A DNA stretch of 64,000 nucleotides from the NCBI RefSeq assembly GCF_017565745.1, contig NZ_JAGDYM010000011.1, positions 1 through 64,000 on the forward strand. The letters are read 5' to 3'. This document shows, one piece after another, positions 42,758 through 51,874 of this stretch (positions are counted from its first letter, which is position 1; each line of letters starts with the position of its first letter). The DNA comes from Leucobacter weissii. GTDB taxonomy: Bacteria > Actinomycetota > Actinomycetes > Actinomycetales > Microbacteriaceae. The notes under the pieces are model-generated. The model made no database searches. It saw only the letters and a program-made list of their open reading frames with translations, and had not been told where the DNA came from. The position numbers and the translations under genes were made by a program.

Positions 42758-43755
42758 GCAGCAAGAAGCCCCGCCCCGGCGCGGTGCGCAAGAAGAGCCG
42801 CGGAAAAGCCGTCGGTTCGGGAGGGCAGGGGCGCCAGGCCCTTGAAGGGCGCGGTCCGACGCCGAAGGCCGAGGACCGCCCCTACCACCCCGCGGGCAAG
42901 GCGAAGGCGGCGCGGGAGCGGCTCGAGGCGGCGCGCAGTCGGCACGGGCGCACCGAACCCGCCCGGGGCGGAGGCGCCGGCGGGCGGGGGGCCCGCAAGA
43001 AGAGCGATGACGCCGAGTTCGTCACCGGCAGGAACGCCGTGCTCGAGGCGCTGCGCACGCGCATCCCCGCGACCGCGCTCTACATCGCCGCCAAGATCGA
43101 GATCGACGACCGGATGCGCGAGATCCTCGGGATCGCCACCGGGCGGGGGGTTCCCGTGCTCGAGGTGATGCGTCCGGAGCTCGACCGCATGACGGCGCGC
43201 GACACGGTTCATCAGGGTGTGCTGCTCAAGGTCCCGCCCTACGAGTACGCCCACCCGATCGAACTGCTCGACGAGGTCGAGCGGCGGGGCGGCACCCCGC
43301 TGTTCATCGCACTCGACGGTGTGACCGATCCGCGGAATCTCGGGGCGATCATCCGCTCGACGGCCGCCTTCGGCGGGCACGGGGTGATCGTCCCCCAGCG
43401 CCGTTCCGTCGGCGTCAACTCGGCGGCCTGGAAGACGTCCGCCGGGGCGGCGGCCCGCACCCCGGTCGCCATGGCCTCGAACCTGACCCAGACGATCAAG
43501 GCGCTGAAGGAGCGAGGACTCTTCGTCGTCGGACTCGACGGCGACGGAGAGGTCTCGCTGCCCGGCCTGGATCTGGCGGACCGTCCGCTCGTCCTCGTCG
43601 TCGGCAGTGAGGGAAAGGGGCTGTCGCGCCTGGTCTCCGAGACCTGCGATGCGATCGCCTCGATCCCGATATCCTCGGCCGCCGAGTCGTTGAACGCCGG
43701 CATCGCGGGCGGGATCGCGCTGTACGAGGTGGCGCGCCGTCGTGCGGAGCGCTGA
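42754..43755 (+). CDS. rlmB: 23S rRNA (guanosine-2'-O-)-methyltransferase RlmB
   Basis: A 333-residue SpoU-family methyltransferase. The first 95 residues are a very basic, disordered extension (KKPRPGAVRKKSRGK) typical of actinobacterial homologues. A SpoU substrate-binding domain (about 95-170) is followed by the knotted methyltransferase: DGVTDPRNLGAIIRSTAAFG, VVGSEGKGLSRLV and SIPISSAAESLNAGIAGGIA carry motifs 1-3. It overlaps cysS, the usual actinobacterial neighbour. Confidence 0.93.
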   Translation: MSSKKPRPGAVRKKSRGKAVGSGGQGRQALEGRGPTPKAEDRPYHPAGKAKAARERLEAARSRHGRTEPARGGGAGGRGARKKSDDAEFVTGRNAVLEALRTRIPATALYIAAKIEIDDRMREILGIATGRGVPVLEVMRPELDRMTARDTVHQGVLLKVPPYEYAHPIELLDEVERRGGTPLFIALDGVTDPRNLGAIIRSTAAFGGHGVIVPQRRSVGVNSAAWKTSAGAAARTPVAMASNLTQTIKALKERGLFVVGLDGDGEVSLPGLDLADRPLVLVVGSEGKGLSRLVSETCDAIASIPISSAAESLNAGIAGGIALYEVARRRAER

Positions 43756-43784
43756 CGGGCCGGCGACTCGGACGCCTCCCCGCC

Positions 43785-44249
43785 TCAGAGCACCGTGATG
43801 TCGCTCGCGCGCCAGTGCCGGTGCACCCACTCGAGCCGCAGCGCCACGGCGTGGGCCCGCTTCCCCGTGCGCAGCACGACCGCGGCCTCCACGACCTCCT
43901 CCCGCGGGCGGTCGCATCGCACGCTCGAGGCGCGGGGCACCTCGCGGCGTTCGTCCCGATAGACGCGCTGCCGCTCGAGCCGCACCGCGCGCAGGCGGGT
44001 CAGCTCGCGGGCCAGCCCGACCGAGATGAGCGAGCCGAGCTGAGCGATGGTGCGGCTGCCCTCCAGCACTTCGAACGCGTGCACGGCGAGAGCCCGGATG
44101 AAGCCCGGGCTGGGGTCGGGGATGCTGCCGTCGTTGCAGTCGCTCGGCGCCGGCAGCGGGGGAACCGCTATCAGCGTGGGCGTTCGCGCATCCCGACCGG
44201 TGTCACGGGGGCTGAGCCCCGCGGGCTGTCTGGCCGCTGCGATGGACAT
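43785..44249 (-). CDS. Rv3235-family (DUF6459) protein
   Basis: A 154-residue protein. The N-terminal third is proline-rich and probably disordered; the rest has the family pattern ALAVHAFEVLEGSRTIAQLGSLISVGLARELTRLR (quoted in parts) followed by a beta-rich end with AVVLRTGKRAHAVALRLEW. The Rv3235-type family is restricted to Actinobacteria; its role is unknown. GAGAGGAG six bases upstream sets the ATG at 44249. It is convergent with rlmB. Confidence 0.75.
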   Translation of the reverse strand: MSIAAARQPAGLSPRDTGRDARTPTLIAVPPLPAPSDCNDGSIPDPSPGFIRALAVHAFEVLEGSRTIAQLGSLISVGLARELTRLRAVRLERQRVYRDERREVPRASSVRCDRPREEVVEAAVVLRTGKRAHAVALRLEWVHRHWRASDITVL

Positions 44250-44512
44250 ATCGAACTCCTCTCGGTGATTCCGAGCGTCGCGGCGAGCTGTACCCCTGTT
44301 CAGCTTTCCCCCATACGACATCACCGTTGATGCTCGACCGTTGTGTGTGGATTCTCACGATAGGCGGGCGCGATTGATGGCTGTCAAGAACCTTGCGCAC
44401 CCTGTGCGAGAACGCGCGGGCCCGGAACCCCTTGTGCGGGGCACCGTGCGCGATACCGGGCGGAGCATCGAACGCACCCGGAGCGGGCGTTCAGGAGCAC
44501 TAGGCTGAAGCG

Positions 44513-46048
44513 GTGTCTACTTTGCGCAATCTCGCGACCCGGTACTCCAAGCTGAGCGAGGACGAGTTGAGCTGGCTCGAGTTGCTCACACTCGACTGGC
44601 CCCTGCTCGCCGATCTCGCGCTCGGCGACGTGGTCCTCTGGGCGCCGACCACCGACGGCACCTACATCGCCGTCGCCCACAGCCGTCCGGCCGGCGCCGT
44701 GACCCTGTTCTACCGCGACGTGATCGGCGACTTCCTGCGCCCGGACTGGCGCGACGTGGTCGACGAGGCGATGCTGACGGGAGGCCCGGTCGATTCGAAG
44801 GCCCCGGCCTGGTACGAGGAGGCCGCGATGCGGCTCACCGCGTTCGCGGTGAGCCGACGCGAGGACGGCGGAGGAGGGGACACCTCGAGGAACACCGATA
44901 CCGGGGTGATCTTCGGCGGCAAGCAGACGGCGCCCTTCGCGGTGCTGACCGTGCACACCAGCGCCGCAGACACGCAGGGAGCCTCGCGGATGGGCGCGGC
45001 CTTCCGGGAGGTCGCGGCGGACCTCTTCGGCATGATCAAGGAGGGCCAGTTCCCCTCGCCCGGCAGCATGCGCGGGCGCGAACGCGGCGCGCCGCGCGCG
45101 GCGGACGGGCTCGTCCGGGTCGACCCCGAGGGCATCGCCACCTTCGCCAGCCCGAACACCCAGACGACGTTCACGATGCTGGGCTACCGGGACGAGCTCG
45201 AGGGCGACAGCTTTCCCGATGTGGTCGGCGAGCTCGTGAAGGGGCAGTTCGACACCAACGAGTCCCTGCCGCTCATCGCGCAGGGCAAGGTCGCGCGGCG
45301 AGCCGACATCGAGGTGAACCGGCGGACCGTCGCACTGCGCTCCATCCCGGTCATCCGGGAGGGGCTCAGGATCGGCGGGATCGTGCTCACCCGCGATGTC
45401 ACCGAGCTGCGACAGCAGGCGCAGGAGCTCATCACCAAGGACGCGACGATCCGCGAGATCCACCACCGCGTGAAGAACAACCTGCAGACGGTGGCCTCGC
45501 TCCTGCGCGTGCAGGCCCGTCGGGCGCGCAGCGAAGAGGCCAAGCAGGTGCTCGGTCAGGCCATGCGCCGCGTCGCGGCCATCGCGGTGGTGCACGACAC
45601 GCTCTCGACCGGGCTGTCGCAGATCGTCGACTTCGATCTGGTGTTCGACCGGGTTCTGGGTCTCGCAGCCGAGGTCGCCAGCCTGCACGGCACGACGGTG
45701 CACCCCCGCAGGGAGGGGCGCTTCGGAGAGCTGCCGAGCGAGTACGCGACGCCGCTCGCGCTCGCGCTCACCGAGATCGTGACGAACGCGGTGGAGCACG
45801 GCCTGGCCGGTCGCGAGGGAGAGGTGTTCATCACCGCAGATCGCAGCGAGGAGCGCCTGGCCGTCGAGGTCATCGACACCGGAACGGGTCTCCCCGGCGG
45901 CACGGTGGGCGACGGTCTCGGCACGCAGATCGTGCGCACCCTCGTCGAGGGCGAGCTCGGCGGCTCGATCACCTGGGGCCCCGACGCGCGCGGCGGCACG
46001 AGAGTGGCGATCAACGTGCCGCTGCGATGGATCCTCGTCTCGGAGTGA
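44513..46048 (+). CDS. pdtaS: Sensor histidine kinase PdtaS
   Basis: A 511-residue cytosolic histidine kinase like Rv3220c. A GAF-like N-terminal domain (about 20-165) is followed by a PAS-like domain (about 195-300), the HisKA_2 motif with phospho-acceptor His in REIHHRVKNNLQTVASLLR (about residue 320), and an ATPase domain with ALTEIVTNAVEHGL and DTGTGLPGG. It signals to the RNA-binding ANTAR regulator PdtaR, whose gene is not in the window. The start is a GTG. There are no membrane segments. Confidence 0.92.
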   Translation: MSTLRNLATRYSKLSEDELSWLELLTLDWPLLADLALGDVVLWAPTTDGTYIAVAHSRPAGAVTLFYRDVIGDFLRPDWRDVVDEAMLTGGPVDSKAPAWYEEAAMRLTAFAVSRREDGGGGDTSRNTDTGVIFGGKQTAPFAVLTVHTSAADTQGASRMGAAFREVAADLFGMIKEGQFPSPGSMRGRERGAPRAADGLVRVDPEGIATFASPNTQTTFTMLGYRDELEGDSFPDVVGELVKGQFDTNESLPLIAQGKVARRADIEVNRRTVALRSIPVIREGLRIGGIVLTRDVTELRQQAQELITKDATIREIHHRVKNNLQTVASLLRVQARRARSEEAKQVLGQAMRRVAAIAVVHDTLSTGLSQIVDFDLVFDRVLGLAAEVASLHGTTVHPRREGRFGELPSEYATPLALALTEIVTNAVEHGLAGREGEVFITADRSEERLAVEVIDTGTGLPGGTVGDGLGTQIVRTLVEGELGGSITWGPDARGGTRVAINVPLRWILVSE

Positions 46049-46070
46049 GCGTCCGCGGCGCCGCGGCGCC

Positions 46071-46493
46071 TCAGCGGCGGTTGCGCACGAGCACCGCGAT
46101 GCCGACGAGCAGCAGCAGGGCGCCGAGCCCGAGCGCGCACGCGATGACGAACGCGACCGGGTCGACGCTGCCGGGCGCGAGCGTCTGCGCGGCGACATAG
46201 GCGCAGAACGCCAGGATGATGGCTCCCCAGACGATGGGCCCGGTTCTGGTACGGCGACCCTCGTGAGGGGCGACCTCCGCGGCCTCCCGGCGCGAGGGTG
46301 CGCCGTTCGGCTCCGCGGCCGGGGGAGCGGGCGGCTCGGGGGGCTCGGGCAGTGTCGCGGCATCCGGTCCCGGCGCGGCGGATGCCCCGAGCGGGGTGGT
46401 CTCCGGGGCCTGCGCGAGTTCCTCCGCCTCAGCGGTCGGAACGGTATCCGGATCTGTACGGTCGTCGGTGCTCGGACGTTCTTCGTTGCTCAT
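46071..46493 (-). CDS. Membrane protein with Pro/Glu-rich N-terminus
   Basis: A 140-residue protein. Residues 1-85 are acidic, Pro/Ala-rich and probably disordered; residues about 88-107 and 112-135 are two membrane spans, ending LVRNRR. It overlaps the 3' end of the PspC gene on the same strand by four bases (46490-46493) and is therefore co-transcribed with it. Function unknown; the link suggests a helper of the PspC protein. Confidence 0.65.
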   Translation of the reverse strand: MSNEERPSTDDRTDPDTVPTAEAEELAQAPETTPLGASAAPGPDAATLPEPPEPPAPPAAEPNGAPSRREAAEVAPHEGRRTRTGPIVWGAIILAFCAYVAAQTLAPGSVDPVAFVIACALGLGALLLLVGIAVLVRNRR

Positions 46494-48145
46494 TGCAGTC
46501 TCTCCAGCTCTTGCTCCAACTCGTCGAGGCGCTCCTCGTACTCACGGATCCGCTCCTCGCGATCTTCCTGTTCGACGGTGCGCTCCTCCTCGAGTTCCTG
46601 GCGCATCCGCTCGATCTCGGCGCTGCGCTCGCTCTCGACGTCCGAGCCGCCGCCGCCGTCCAGACGGACGTTGCCGCCCAGCAGACGGATGCGCACCTGC
46701 GTGACCTCCGCGTTCTCCGGGTTCTCCGCGCCGGAGGCGAAGCTGTTCGACAGGAAGATGCCGCGCTGCCTCGGCTCCTCCGGATCGTCCCGCCGATCGG
46801 TGATGTTGCCGGCGAGCAGGTTCACCTGCACGCGCACCGGATGGGAGGCGGGCAGTCTCACCGTGACGTTGCCGGCGAGCACCCAGACGTCGACCTCGCG
46901 CGCCTCGGCCGTGCCGTCGAGATCGGCGAGGTCGACGGTCGCGTTGCCCGCGATCAACGCCGTGGCGCTGTCCGATCCGTCCGCGGAGGCGGGGATGGAG
47001 ATATTGCCGAACGGTACGAACCGCGTGTCCTCGGGCAGGAAGACGGTGAACGGCGCGAAGATCAGAGCGATCACCCCGGCGAAGGAGAGGAAGCCCAGCC
47101 AGCCGGTCCGGCGTCCGCGAACGCCCGCGACGATCAGCGAGACCGCGAGCACCGCTACGGCGGCCAGCAGGCCGGCGGTCATCACCGTGCCGCCGTCGGT
47201 CGGCAGCGAGAACGCCCAGAGCGCGGCGCTCCCCGCGGCGAGCAGCGCGAGCGCGAGCGTGATGACCAGGTGCGCGGAGCCGAGCGCGGTGCGCTCGTGG
47301 TGCTCTTCGGCCCGCTGCCCCCACTCCTCGGCCTGCTGCCCCCATTCCTCGGCCCGCTCCTCCCACTGGCGGCCCCATTCAGCCGTGCCCTGCTCGCCGG
47401 TGCGCATCCCGGCATCTGCGCCCCATTCCTCGGCCCCGCGTCCTGCCGGTGCCGCCCAGGCCGACTCTCCGGCGCCGGCAGGCGGAGCCCCGTAGCCGTT
47501 CGGGCGCGCCGCCGAGCCGTGCGCCCCGTCGGGGGAAGCCGCCGCCCGATCGGCTGCGGAGGAGCGGGTCGCCCCGCCGCGGCTCACCACCCAGACGATG
47601 AACCAGATGATGAGGCCCGAGATCGTCACCCACCAGAGCACCGTCAGGACGACGCCGATCCAGCCGGGCAGACCGACGCCTCCGGCCCCCCAGCCGTCCC
47701 AGAGACCCCAGTTCCACGGTCCGCCGAGGGTCGCGGCGAGCAGATTGACGATCACCGGGATGACCAGGATCGCCGCGATGACGATCACCGTGATGGTCAT
47801 CCCGGTGGAGCCTCGCCCCCGGAACAGCTCCTCCGCGTGGATGCGACCGCTCCGATCGGGCAGCAGCACCCAGCCGGCGAGATAGAGCAGCACGCCCACA
47901 CCCGTGACGAGCGCCAGCACGACGAAGACGCCGCGCACGATGAGCGGGTCTATGCCGGCCTTCGCCGCGATCCCGCCCGCGACGCCCGTGAACCAGCGGT
48001 CCTCGCCGCGCACGATGCCCAGGCCGCGCAGCCAGGCGAAGAAGCGGTCGAGGATCGGGGGCGGGCCGGGCGCGGGGCCGGGAGGGGTCCCCGCGCCCGC
48101 ATCCGAGCCCTGCGAGGAGTCGTCCGGGGGAGTCGTTTCGTTCAT
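46490..48145 (-). CDS. PspC-domain envelope-stress membrane protein
   Basis: A 551-residue protein. A Pro/Gly-rich start leads to a PspC domain (about 30-95; WFTGVAGGIAAKAGIDPLIVRG). Several membrane spans follow between about 115 and 330, separated by a low-complexity stretch of WGQQAEEW-type repeats. Residues about 360-490 form a LiaF-like beta-helical domain (NATVDLADLDGT, NVTVRLPAS, GGNVRLDGG). The last 55 residues are a highly charged coiled coil (EERIREYEERLDELEQ). It is divergent from the PspC kinase gene, so both probably sense envelope stress together. Confidence 0.85.
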   Translation of the reverse strand: MNETTPPDDSSQGSDAGAGTPPGPAPGPPPILDRFFAWLRGLGIVRGEDRWFTGVAGGIAAKAGIDPLIVRGVFVVLALVTGVGVLLYLAGWVLLPDRSGRIHAEELFRGRGSTGMTITVIVIAAILVIPVIVNLLAATLGGPWNWGLWDGWGAGGVGLPGWIGVVLTVLWWVTISGLIIWFIVWVVSRGGATRSSAADRAAASPDGAHGSAARPNGYGAPPAGAGESAWAAPAGRGAEEWGADAGMRTGEQGTAEWGRQWEERAEEWGQQAEEWGQRAEEHHERTALGSAHLVITLALALLAAGSAALWAFSLPTDGGTVMTAGLLAAVAVLAVSLIVAGVRGRRTGWLGFLSFAGVIALIFAPFTVFLPEDTRFVPFGNISIPASADGSDSATALIAGNATVDLADLDGTAEAREVDVWVLAGNVTVRLPASHPVRVQVNLLAGNITDRRDDPEEPRQRGIFLSNSFASGAENPENAEVTQVRIRLLGGNVRLDGGGGSDVESERSAEIERMRQELEEERTVEQEDREERIREYEERLDELEQELERLQ

Positions 48146-48257
48146 GCTTCGAGTCTGACCCGTCCACCGCCGGGAGGCCATCGGGGTTCCCCCTGAACGA
48201 ACCCTGATCCTCACCCCGACCGTGCGGAATGCCGGTGACGGGTGCTTGGATGGGGGT

Positions 48258-49631
48258 ATGACCGCCCCACCGCAGCGAGAGTCCGAGGCCGTTCGCTTCC
48301 GCACGGCCCTGACCCGCAGCCGCGACGACCGGATGCTCGCCGGAGTGTGCGCGGGGCTCGCCGCGCACCTCGGTCTGCCGGTCCTCTGGCTGCGAGCGGG
48401 GATGCTCGCACTGACGTTCTTCGGCGGCGCCGGAACCCTGTTCTACCTCTGGTTGTGGATCACGGCGCCCCTGGATTCCGAGGGGCTCCCGCGCGACGTC
48501 GAGACGGTGCCGCTGCGTCGCGCCCTCACCAAACCGGCCGCGCCCGCGGAGGCGACGGGCCGCCGGGGCGGAACCCCGGCGGCCGACCTCGCGCCCGGCC
48601 CCGCTCGGCCGCGCGGGGAGGCGGCGCCCGGTCGTGCGCGCTGGCCGGTCGCCGAGCTGCTCCTGGGCGGGGCGCTGCTCGTCGCCGGCGCGGGGCTCCT
48701 CCTCGCGCAGCTCGGGGTGCGACTCGACCTCGGCGTCCTCATGCCCGGCCTGGTCGTGCTGGTCGGCGTGGGGCTCGCCTGGTGGCAGATCGCCGACCGC
48801 GACCGCCCCGAGCGGCACCAGCTGCCGCGCGTGCTCGGCGCGCTGGCCCTGGTCGCCGTCGGCATCCTCATGTTCTTCGTCACAGCGAGGCAGCCGAGCG
48901 CCCTGACGGTCATCGCCGCCGCCGTCGCAGTGCTCGCCGGCGTCGCGCTGTCGCTCGCCCCCTGGCTGCTCCGTCTGAATCGCGAGCTCATCGCGGAGCG
49001 GGCGGGTCGCGCCAGGGAGGCGGAGCGCGCCGAGATCGCCGCGCACCTGCACGACTCGGTGCTGCAGACCCTCGCGGCGATCCAGCAGCGCTCGGAGCCC
49101 GGCAGCGACGTGGCGCGGCTCGCCCGCGGGCAGGAGCGGGAGCTCCGCGAGTGGCTCTTCCGCGCGGCCGACGGCGCCGTCCCGGCCCCCCGGGAGGGCT
49201 TCGAGGCCGCGCTCAAGAGCCACGCCGCGGCGCTCGAAGCGGAGCATCCGGTGCGCTTCGAGATCGTCGCGGTCGGAGGGGACCCCGGGCCCGCCCCGGC
49301 CGGAGCCCCGATCGGCATTCCCGCCGAAGCCCTCCTCGGGGCGGCCAGGGAGGCGATGCTGAACGCGGCCCGGCACGCCGGCGGCGACGTCACCGTCTAC
49401 ATCGAGTCCGCCACCGACGCCGTGTCGGTCGATGTCACCGATCGCGGGCCGGGCATCAGGATCGACGCGATACCGGACGGTCGGATGGGGGTGCGCGAGT
49501 CGATTCTCGGGCGGATGGAACGCGCCGGCGGCTCGGCCCGGTTCGTACCCGGACCGGGGGGCGCCGGCACCTCCGTGCGCCTGTCGGTGCCGCGGAGACC
49601 GGTGGCCGACGGCGAGGGGGCGGAGCGGTGA
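48258..49631 (+). CDS. PspC-domain sensor histidine kinase
   Basis: A 457-residue kinase of the LiaS/DesK-type. The N-terminal PspC domain (about 12-75) has DRMLAGVCAGLAAHLGL. Four or five membrane spans follow to about 245. The HisKA_3 motif EIAAHLHDSVLQTLAAIQQR gives the phospho-acceptor His near residue 265, and the ATPase domain has REAMLNAARHAGG and DRGPGIR. It overlaps the response regulator region downstream and is divergent from the PspC membrane protein. Confidence 0.9.
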   Translation: MTAPPQRESEAVRFRTALTRSRDDRMLAGVCAGLAAHLGLPVLWLRAGMLALTFFGGAGTLFYLWLWITAPLDSEGLPRDVETVPLRRALTKPAAPAEATGRRGGTPAADLAPGPARPRGEAAPGRARWPVAELLLGGALLVAGAGLLLAQLGVRLDLGVLMPGLVVLVGVGLAWWQIADRDRPERHQLPRVLGALALVAVGILMFFVTARQPSALTVIAAAVAVLAGVALSLAPWLLRLNRELIAERAGRAREAERAEIAAHLHDSVLQTLAAIQQRSEPGSDVARLARGQERELREWLFRAADGAVPAPREGFEAALKSHAAALEAEHPVRFEIVAVGGDPGPAPAGAPIGIPAEALLGAAREAMLNAARHAGGDVTVYIESATDAVSVDVTDRGPGIRIDAIPDGRMGVRESILGRMERAGGSARFVPGPGGAGTSVRLSVPRRPVADGEGAER

Positions 49632-49639
49632 GGGAGCGC

Positions 49640-50329
49640 ATGAGCGGGGTCGAGGAGGGAGACGCCGTGGATGGCGTCGTACGGGTGGTGATCGTCGACG
49701 ACCATCAGATCTTCCGCACGGGGCTGCGCGCCGCGCTCGGACCGGAGATCGAGGTCGTCGGAGAGGCGGCGACCGTCGACGAGGCGATCGGCGAGATAGT
49801 GAGGAGCCGGCCCGAAGTGGTGCTGCTCGACGTTCACCTGCCAGGCGGCTCGGGCGGCGGCGGCGCCGAGGTCCTGCAGCGGCTCGCCGGCGTGCAGCGG
49901 GCGGCCGAGACCAGGTTCCTCGCGCTCAGCGTGTCGGACGCCGCGGACGATGTCGTCCGCGTGATCCGCGCGGGTGCCCGCGGATACCTGACCAAGACCG
50001 CCTCGGGCGCCGAGGTGAGCACCGCGATCGTGCGCGTGCACGACGGCGACGCGGTGTTCTCCCCGCGCCTCGCCGGATTCGTCCTCGACTCCTTCGGCGC
50101 CGGCGCGGGGGAGATCGCCGCCGCGGACGACGAACTCGACCGGCTCTCCGCGCGGGAGCAGGAGGTGATGCGCATGATCGCCCGGGGCTACGCCTACAAG
50201 GAGGTCGCCGCCGAGCTCTTCCTCTCGGTGAAAACGGTCGAGACGCACGTGTCGAACGTGCTGCGCAAGCTGCAGCTCTCGAACCGCCACGAGCTCACGG
50301 CGTGGGCGCTCAGCCGGCGCCTGCTCTGA
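49640..50329 (+). CDS. NarL/LuxR-family response regulator
   Basis: A 229-residue response regulator. The receiver has VIVDDHQIFRTGL, the phospho-acceptor Asp in VVLLDVHLPGG (about residue 66) and the Lys in GYLTKTASG. The C-terminal LuxR helix-turn-helix has LSAREQEVMRMIARGYAYKEVA and SVKTVETHVSNVLRKL. GGGAG five bases ahead sets the ATG at 49640. It is the partner of the PspC kinase and likely controls the envelope-stress genes opposite. Confidence 0.92.
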   Translation: MSGVEEGDAVDGVVRVVIVDDHQIFRTGLRAALGPEIEVVGEAATVDEAIGEIVRSRPEVVLLDVHLPGGSGGGGAEVLQRLAGVQRAAETRFLALSVSDAADDVVRVIRAGARGYLTKTASGAEVSTAIVRVHDGDAVFSPRLAGFVLDSFGAGAGEIAAADDELDRLSAREQEVMRMIARGYAYKEVAAELFLSVKTVETHVSNVLRKLQLSNRHELTAWALSRRLL

Positions 50330-50359
50330 GACCCTCCCGGCGCAGGGGCGGGATCGGTG

Positions 50360-51835
50360 CTACCGCCAGCCCGGCAGCCAGAAGTGCGCCCGCCAGAACC
50401 ACTCCGGCACCGGCGCGCCCGACCAGAAGGGGAAGAAGAGCAGGCCCATGGCCAGAGCCGCGGAGAGGATCATCGCCGCCGAGATCCGACGCCCCCGGAC
50501 CGACGCCGGCGAGGGATCCAGCCCCATGCCCGTGCCGGCCAGCAGCCCCGAGGGTCCGAGACCGGGCGCGGGCAGCGCCGCGAGGCTCGTCAGCACGAGC
50601 GCGAACGCGAGCGCGGCGAACGGGGTGAGCGCTACGGCGTAGAACTGGAAGACGGCCGAACGTCCGAACGAGAGCAGCCACGGCACCCAGCCCGACAGAT
50701 ACCCGGTCAGCACGAAGGCCGAGACCCAGACCGTCGGGTGGAGCAGCGGTGCGAGCGCTCCGCCGCGCACCGCGCGCCAGAGCGCTCGCACCGCGATCCA
50801 GAGCAGGATGCCGAGCGCCAGCACCCCGCCCCAGGTGACGACCGGGTTCGGCAGCGAGGCGATGGAGGAGACGGCGCCCGAGTCGAGGCGTTCGAAGTGC
50901 ATCCCGGTCGGCCTGAGCCCGAGGGGCCAGGTGAGGGGGTGGGCCTGATAGGGGTGCTCGGCCGTGAGCGTACTGTGCCACTGCAGCGTGCGGACGTGCC
51001 ACTCCCAGAGCCCGGTCCACCAGGGCGAGTCCCCCTCCTGCCGGGTCGCGATCCAGCCCCACCAGCTCGCGAGGTAGGCGATCATCGCGGTCGGCAGCGT
51101 GATCGCGGCCAGGCCGAGCGCTCTGCGCAGCGCGCCCAGGAGCGAGCGCCACGACCGCGAGCCGCGCAGGCTCAGCAGGAGGTCGCGCGCCGCGAGGAGC
51201 GTGAGGAACGCCGCGAACGGGTAGAGTCCGGACCATTTGATCGCCGTCGCCGCCCCGAAAGCGAGCCCGGCCGCCAGCAGCCAGGGCCAGCGGTGCGGTG
51301 CGCGCCGGGCCGTCCCCGGCACGCCGCCGAGCGCGCCCCGCCAGAGGAGCAGCGCGCCGAGCGCGACGAACAGCGTCAGGAACCCGTCGAGCAGCCCGAC
51401 TCTGCTGAGCGCGACGTGCACGCCGTCGACCGCGAGCACCAGTCCGGCGACGGCGGAGACCCACAGGCTGCGCGTCATCAGCCAGCCCAGCCGCATCGTC
51501 ACCGCGACCGTCGCGACGCCGGCGAGCGCCGCCGCGATCCGCCAGCCCCACCCGCCATCCGGTCCGAGCAGCAGGATGCCGAGGCCGATCAGCCATTTGC
51601 CGAGCGGCGGGTGGGCGATCGTGCTCGGTGCGTCTCCGAAGGCGCCGGGATCGCCGAACGCCGGATCGTCGTCGGGCCAGACGGTCGGCACCCCGTGGGC
51701 GAGCTGGCTGATCGCGTCGCGCACGTAGTAGAGCTCGTCGAAGACGAGCTCGCCCGGCCGGGCGAGATCCCACAGGCGCAGCAGCGCGGCCAGGCCGAGC
51801 ACCGCCGCCGTCACCGCTGTCGCCCGAGTCGCCAC
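50360..51835 (-). CDS. Protein O-mannosyltransferase (PMT, GT39)
   Basis: A 491-residue multi-spanning enzyme that moves mannose from a polyprenyl carrier to Ser/Thr of secreted proteins. The GT39 catalytic acidic pair lies in [13 protein letters not shown] near residue 33, and [14 protein letters not shown] follows. About ten hydrophobic spans fill the rest, with a large extracytoplasmic loop around 265-330. The GTG start at 51835 is 40 bases from proS, which is divergent. It may glycosylate the secreted proteins encoded nearby. Confidence 0.9.
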   Translation of the reverse strand: MATRATAVTAAVLGLAALLRLWDLARPGELVFDELYYVRDAISQLAHGVPTVWPDDDPAFGDPGAFGDAPSTIAHPPLGKWLIGLGILLLGPDGGWGWRIAAALAGVATVAVTMRLGWLMTRSLWVSAVAGLVLAVDGVHVALSRVGLLDGFLTLFVALGALLLWRGALGGVPGTARRAPHRWPWLLAAGLAFGAATAIKWSGLYPFAAFLTLLAARDLLLSLRGSRSWRSLLGALRRALGLAAITLPTAMIAYLASWWGWIATRQEGDSPWWTGLWEWHVRTLQWHSTLTAEHPYQAHPLTWPLGLRPTGMHFERLDSGAVSSIASLPNPVVTWGGVLALGILLWIAVRALWRAVRGGALAPLLHPTVWVSAFVLTGYLSGWVPWLLSFGRSAVFQFYAVALTPFAALAFALVLTSLAALPAPGLGPSGLLAGTGMGLDPSPASVRGRRISAAMILSAALAMGLLFFPFWSGAPVPEWFWRAHFWLPGWR

Positions 51836-51874
51836 GGCACTAGCCTATTGGCCCGCGAGCACTACGATGGAGGG

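Noticed and set aside
50357..51874. N-terminal extension of proS on the plus strand
   Set aside because: It lies opposite the protein mannosyltransferase and has low-complexity charged composition; the GTG at 51875 gives the normal ProRS length.
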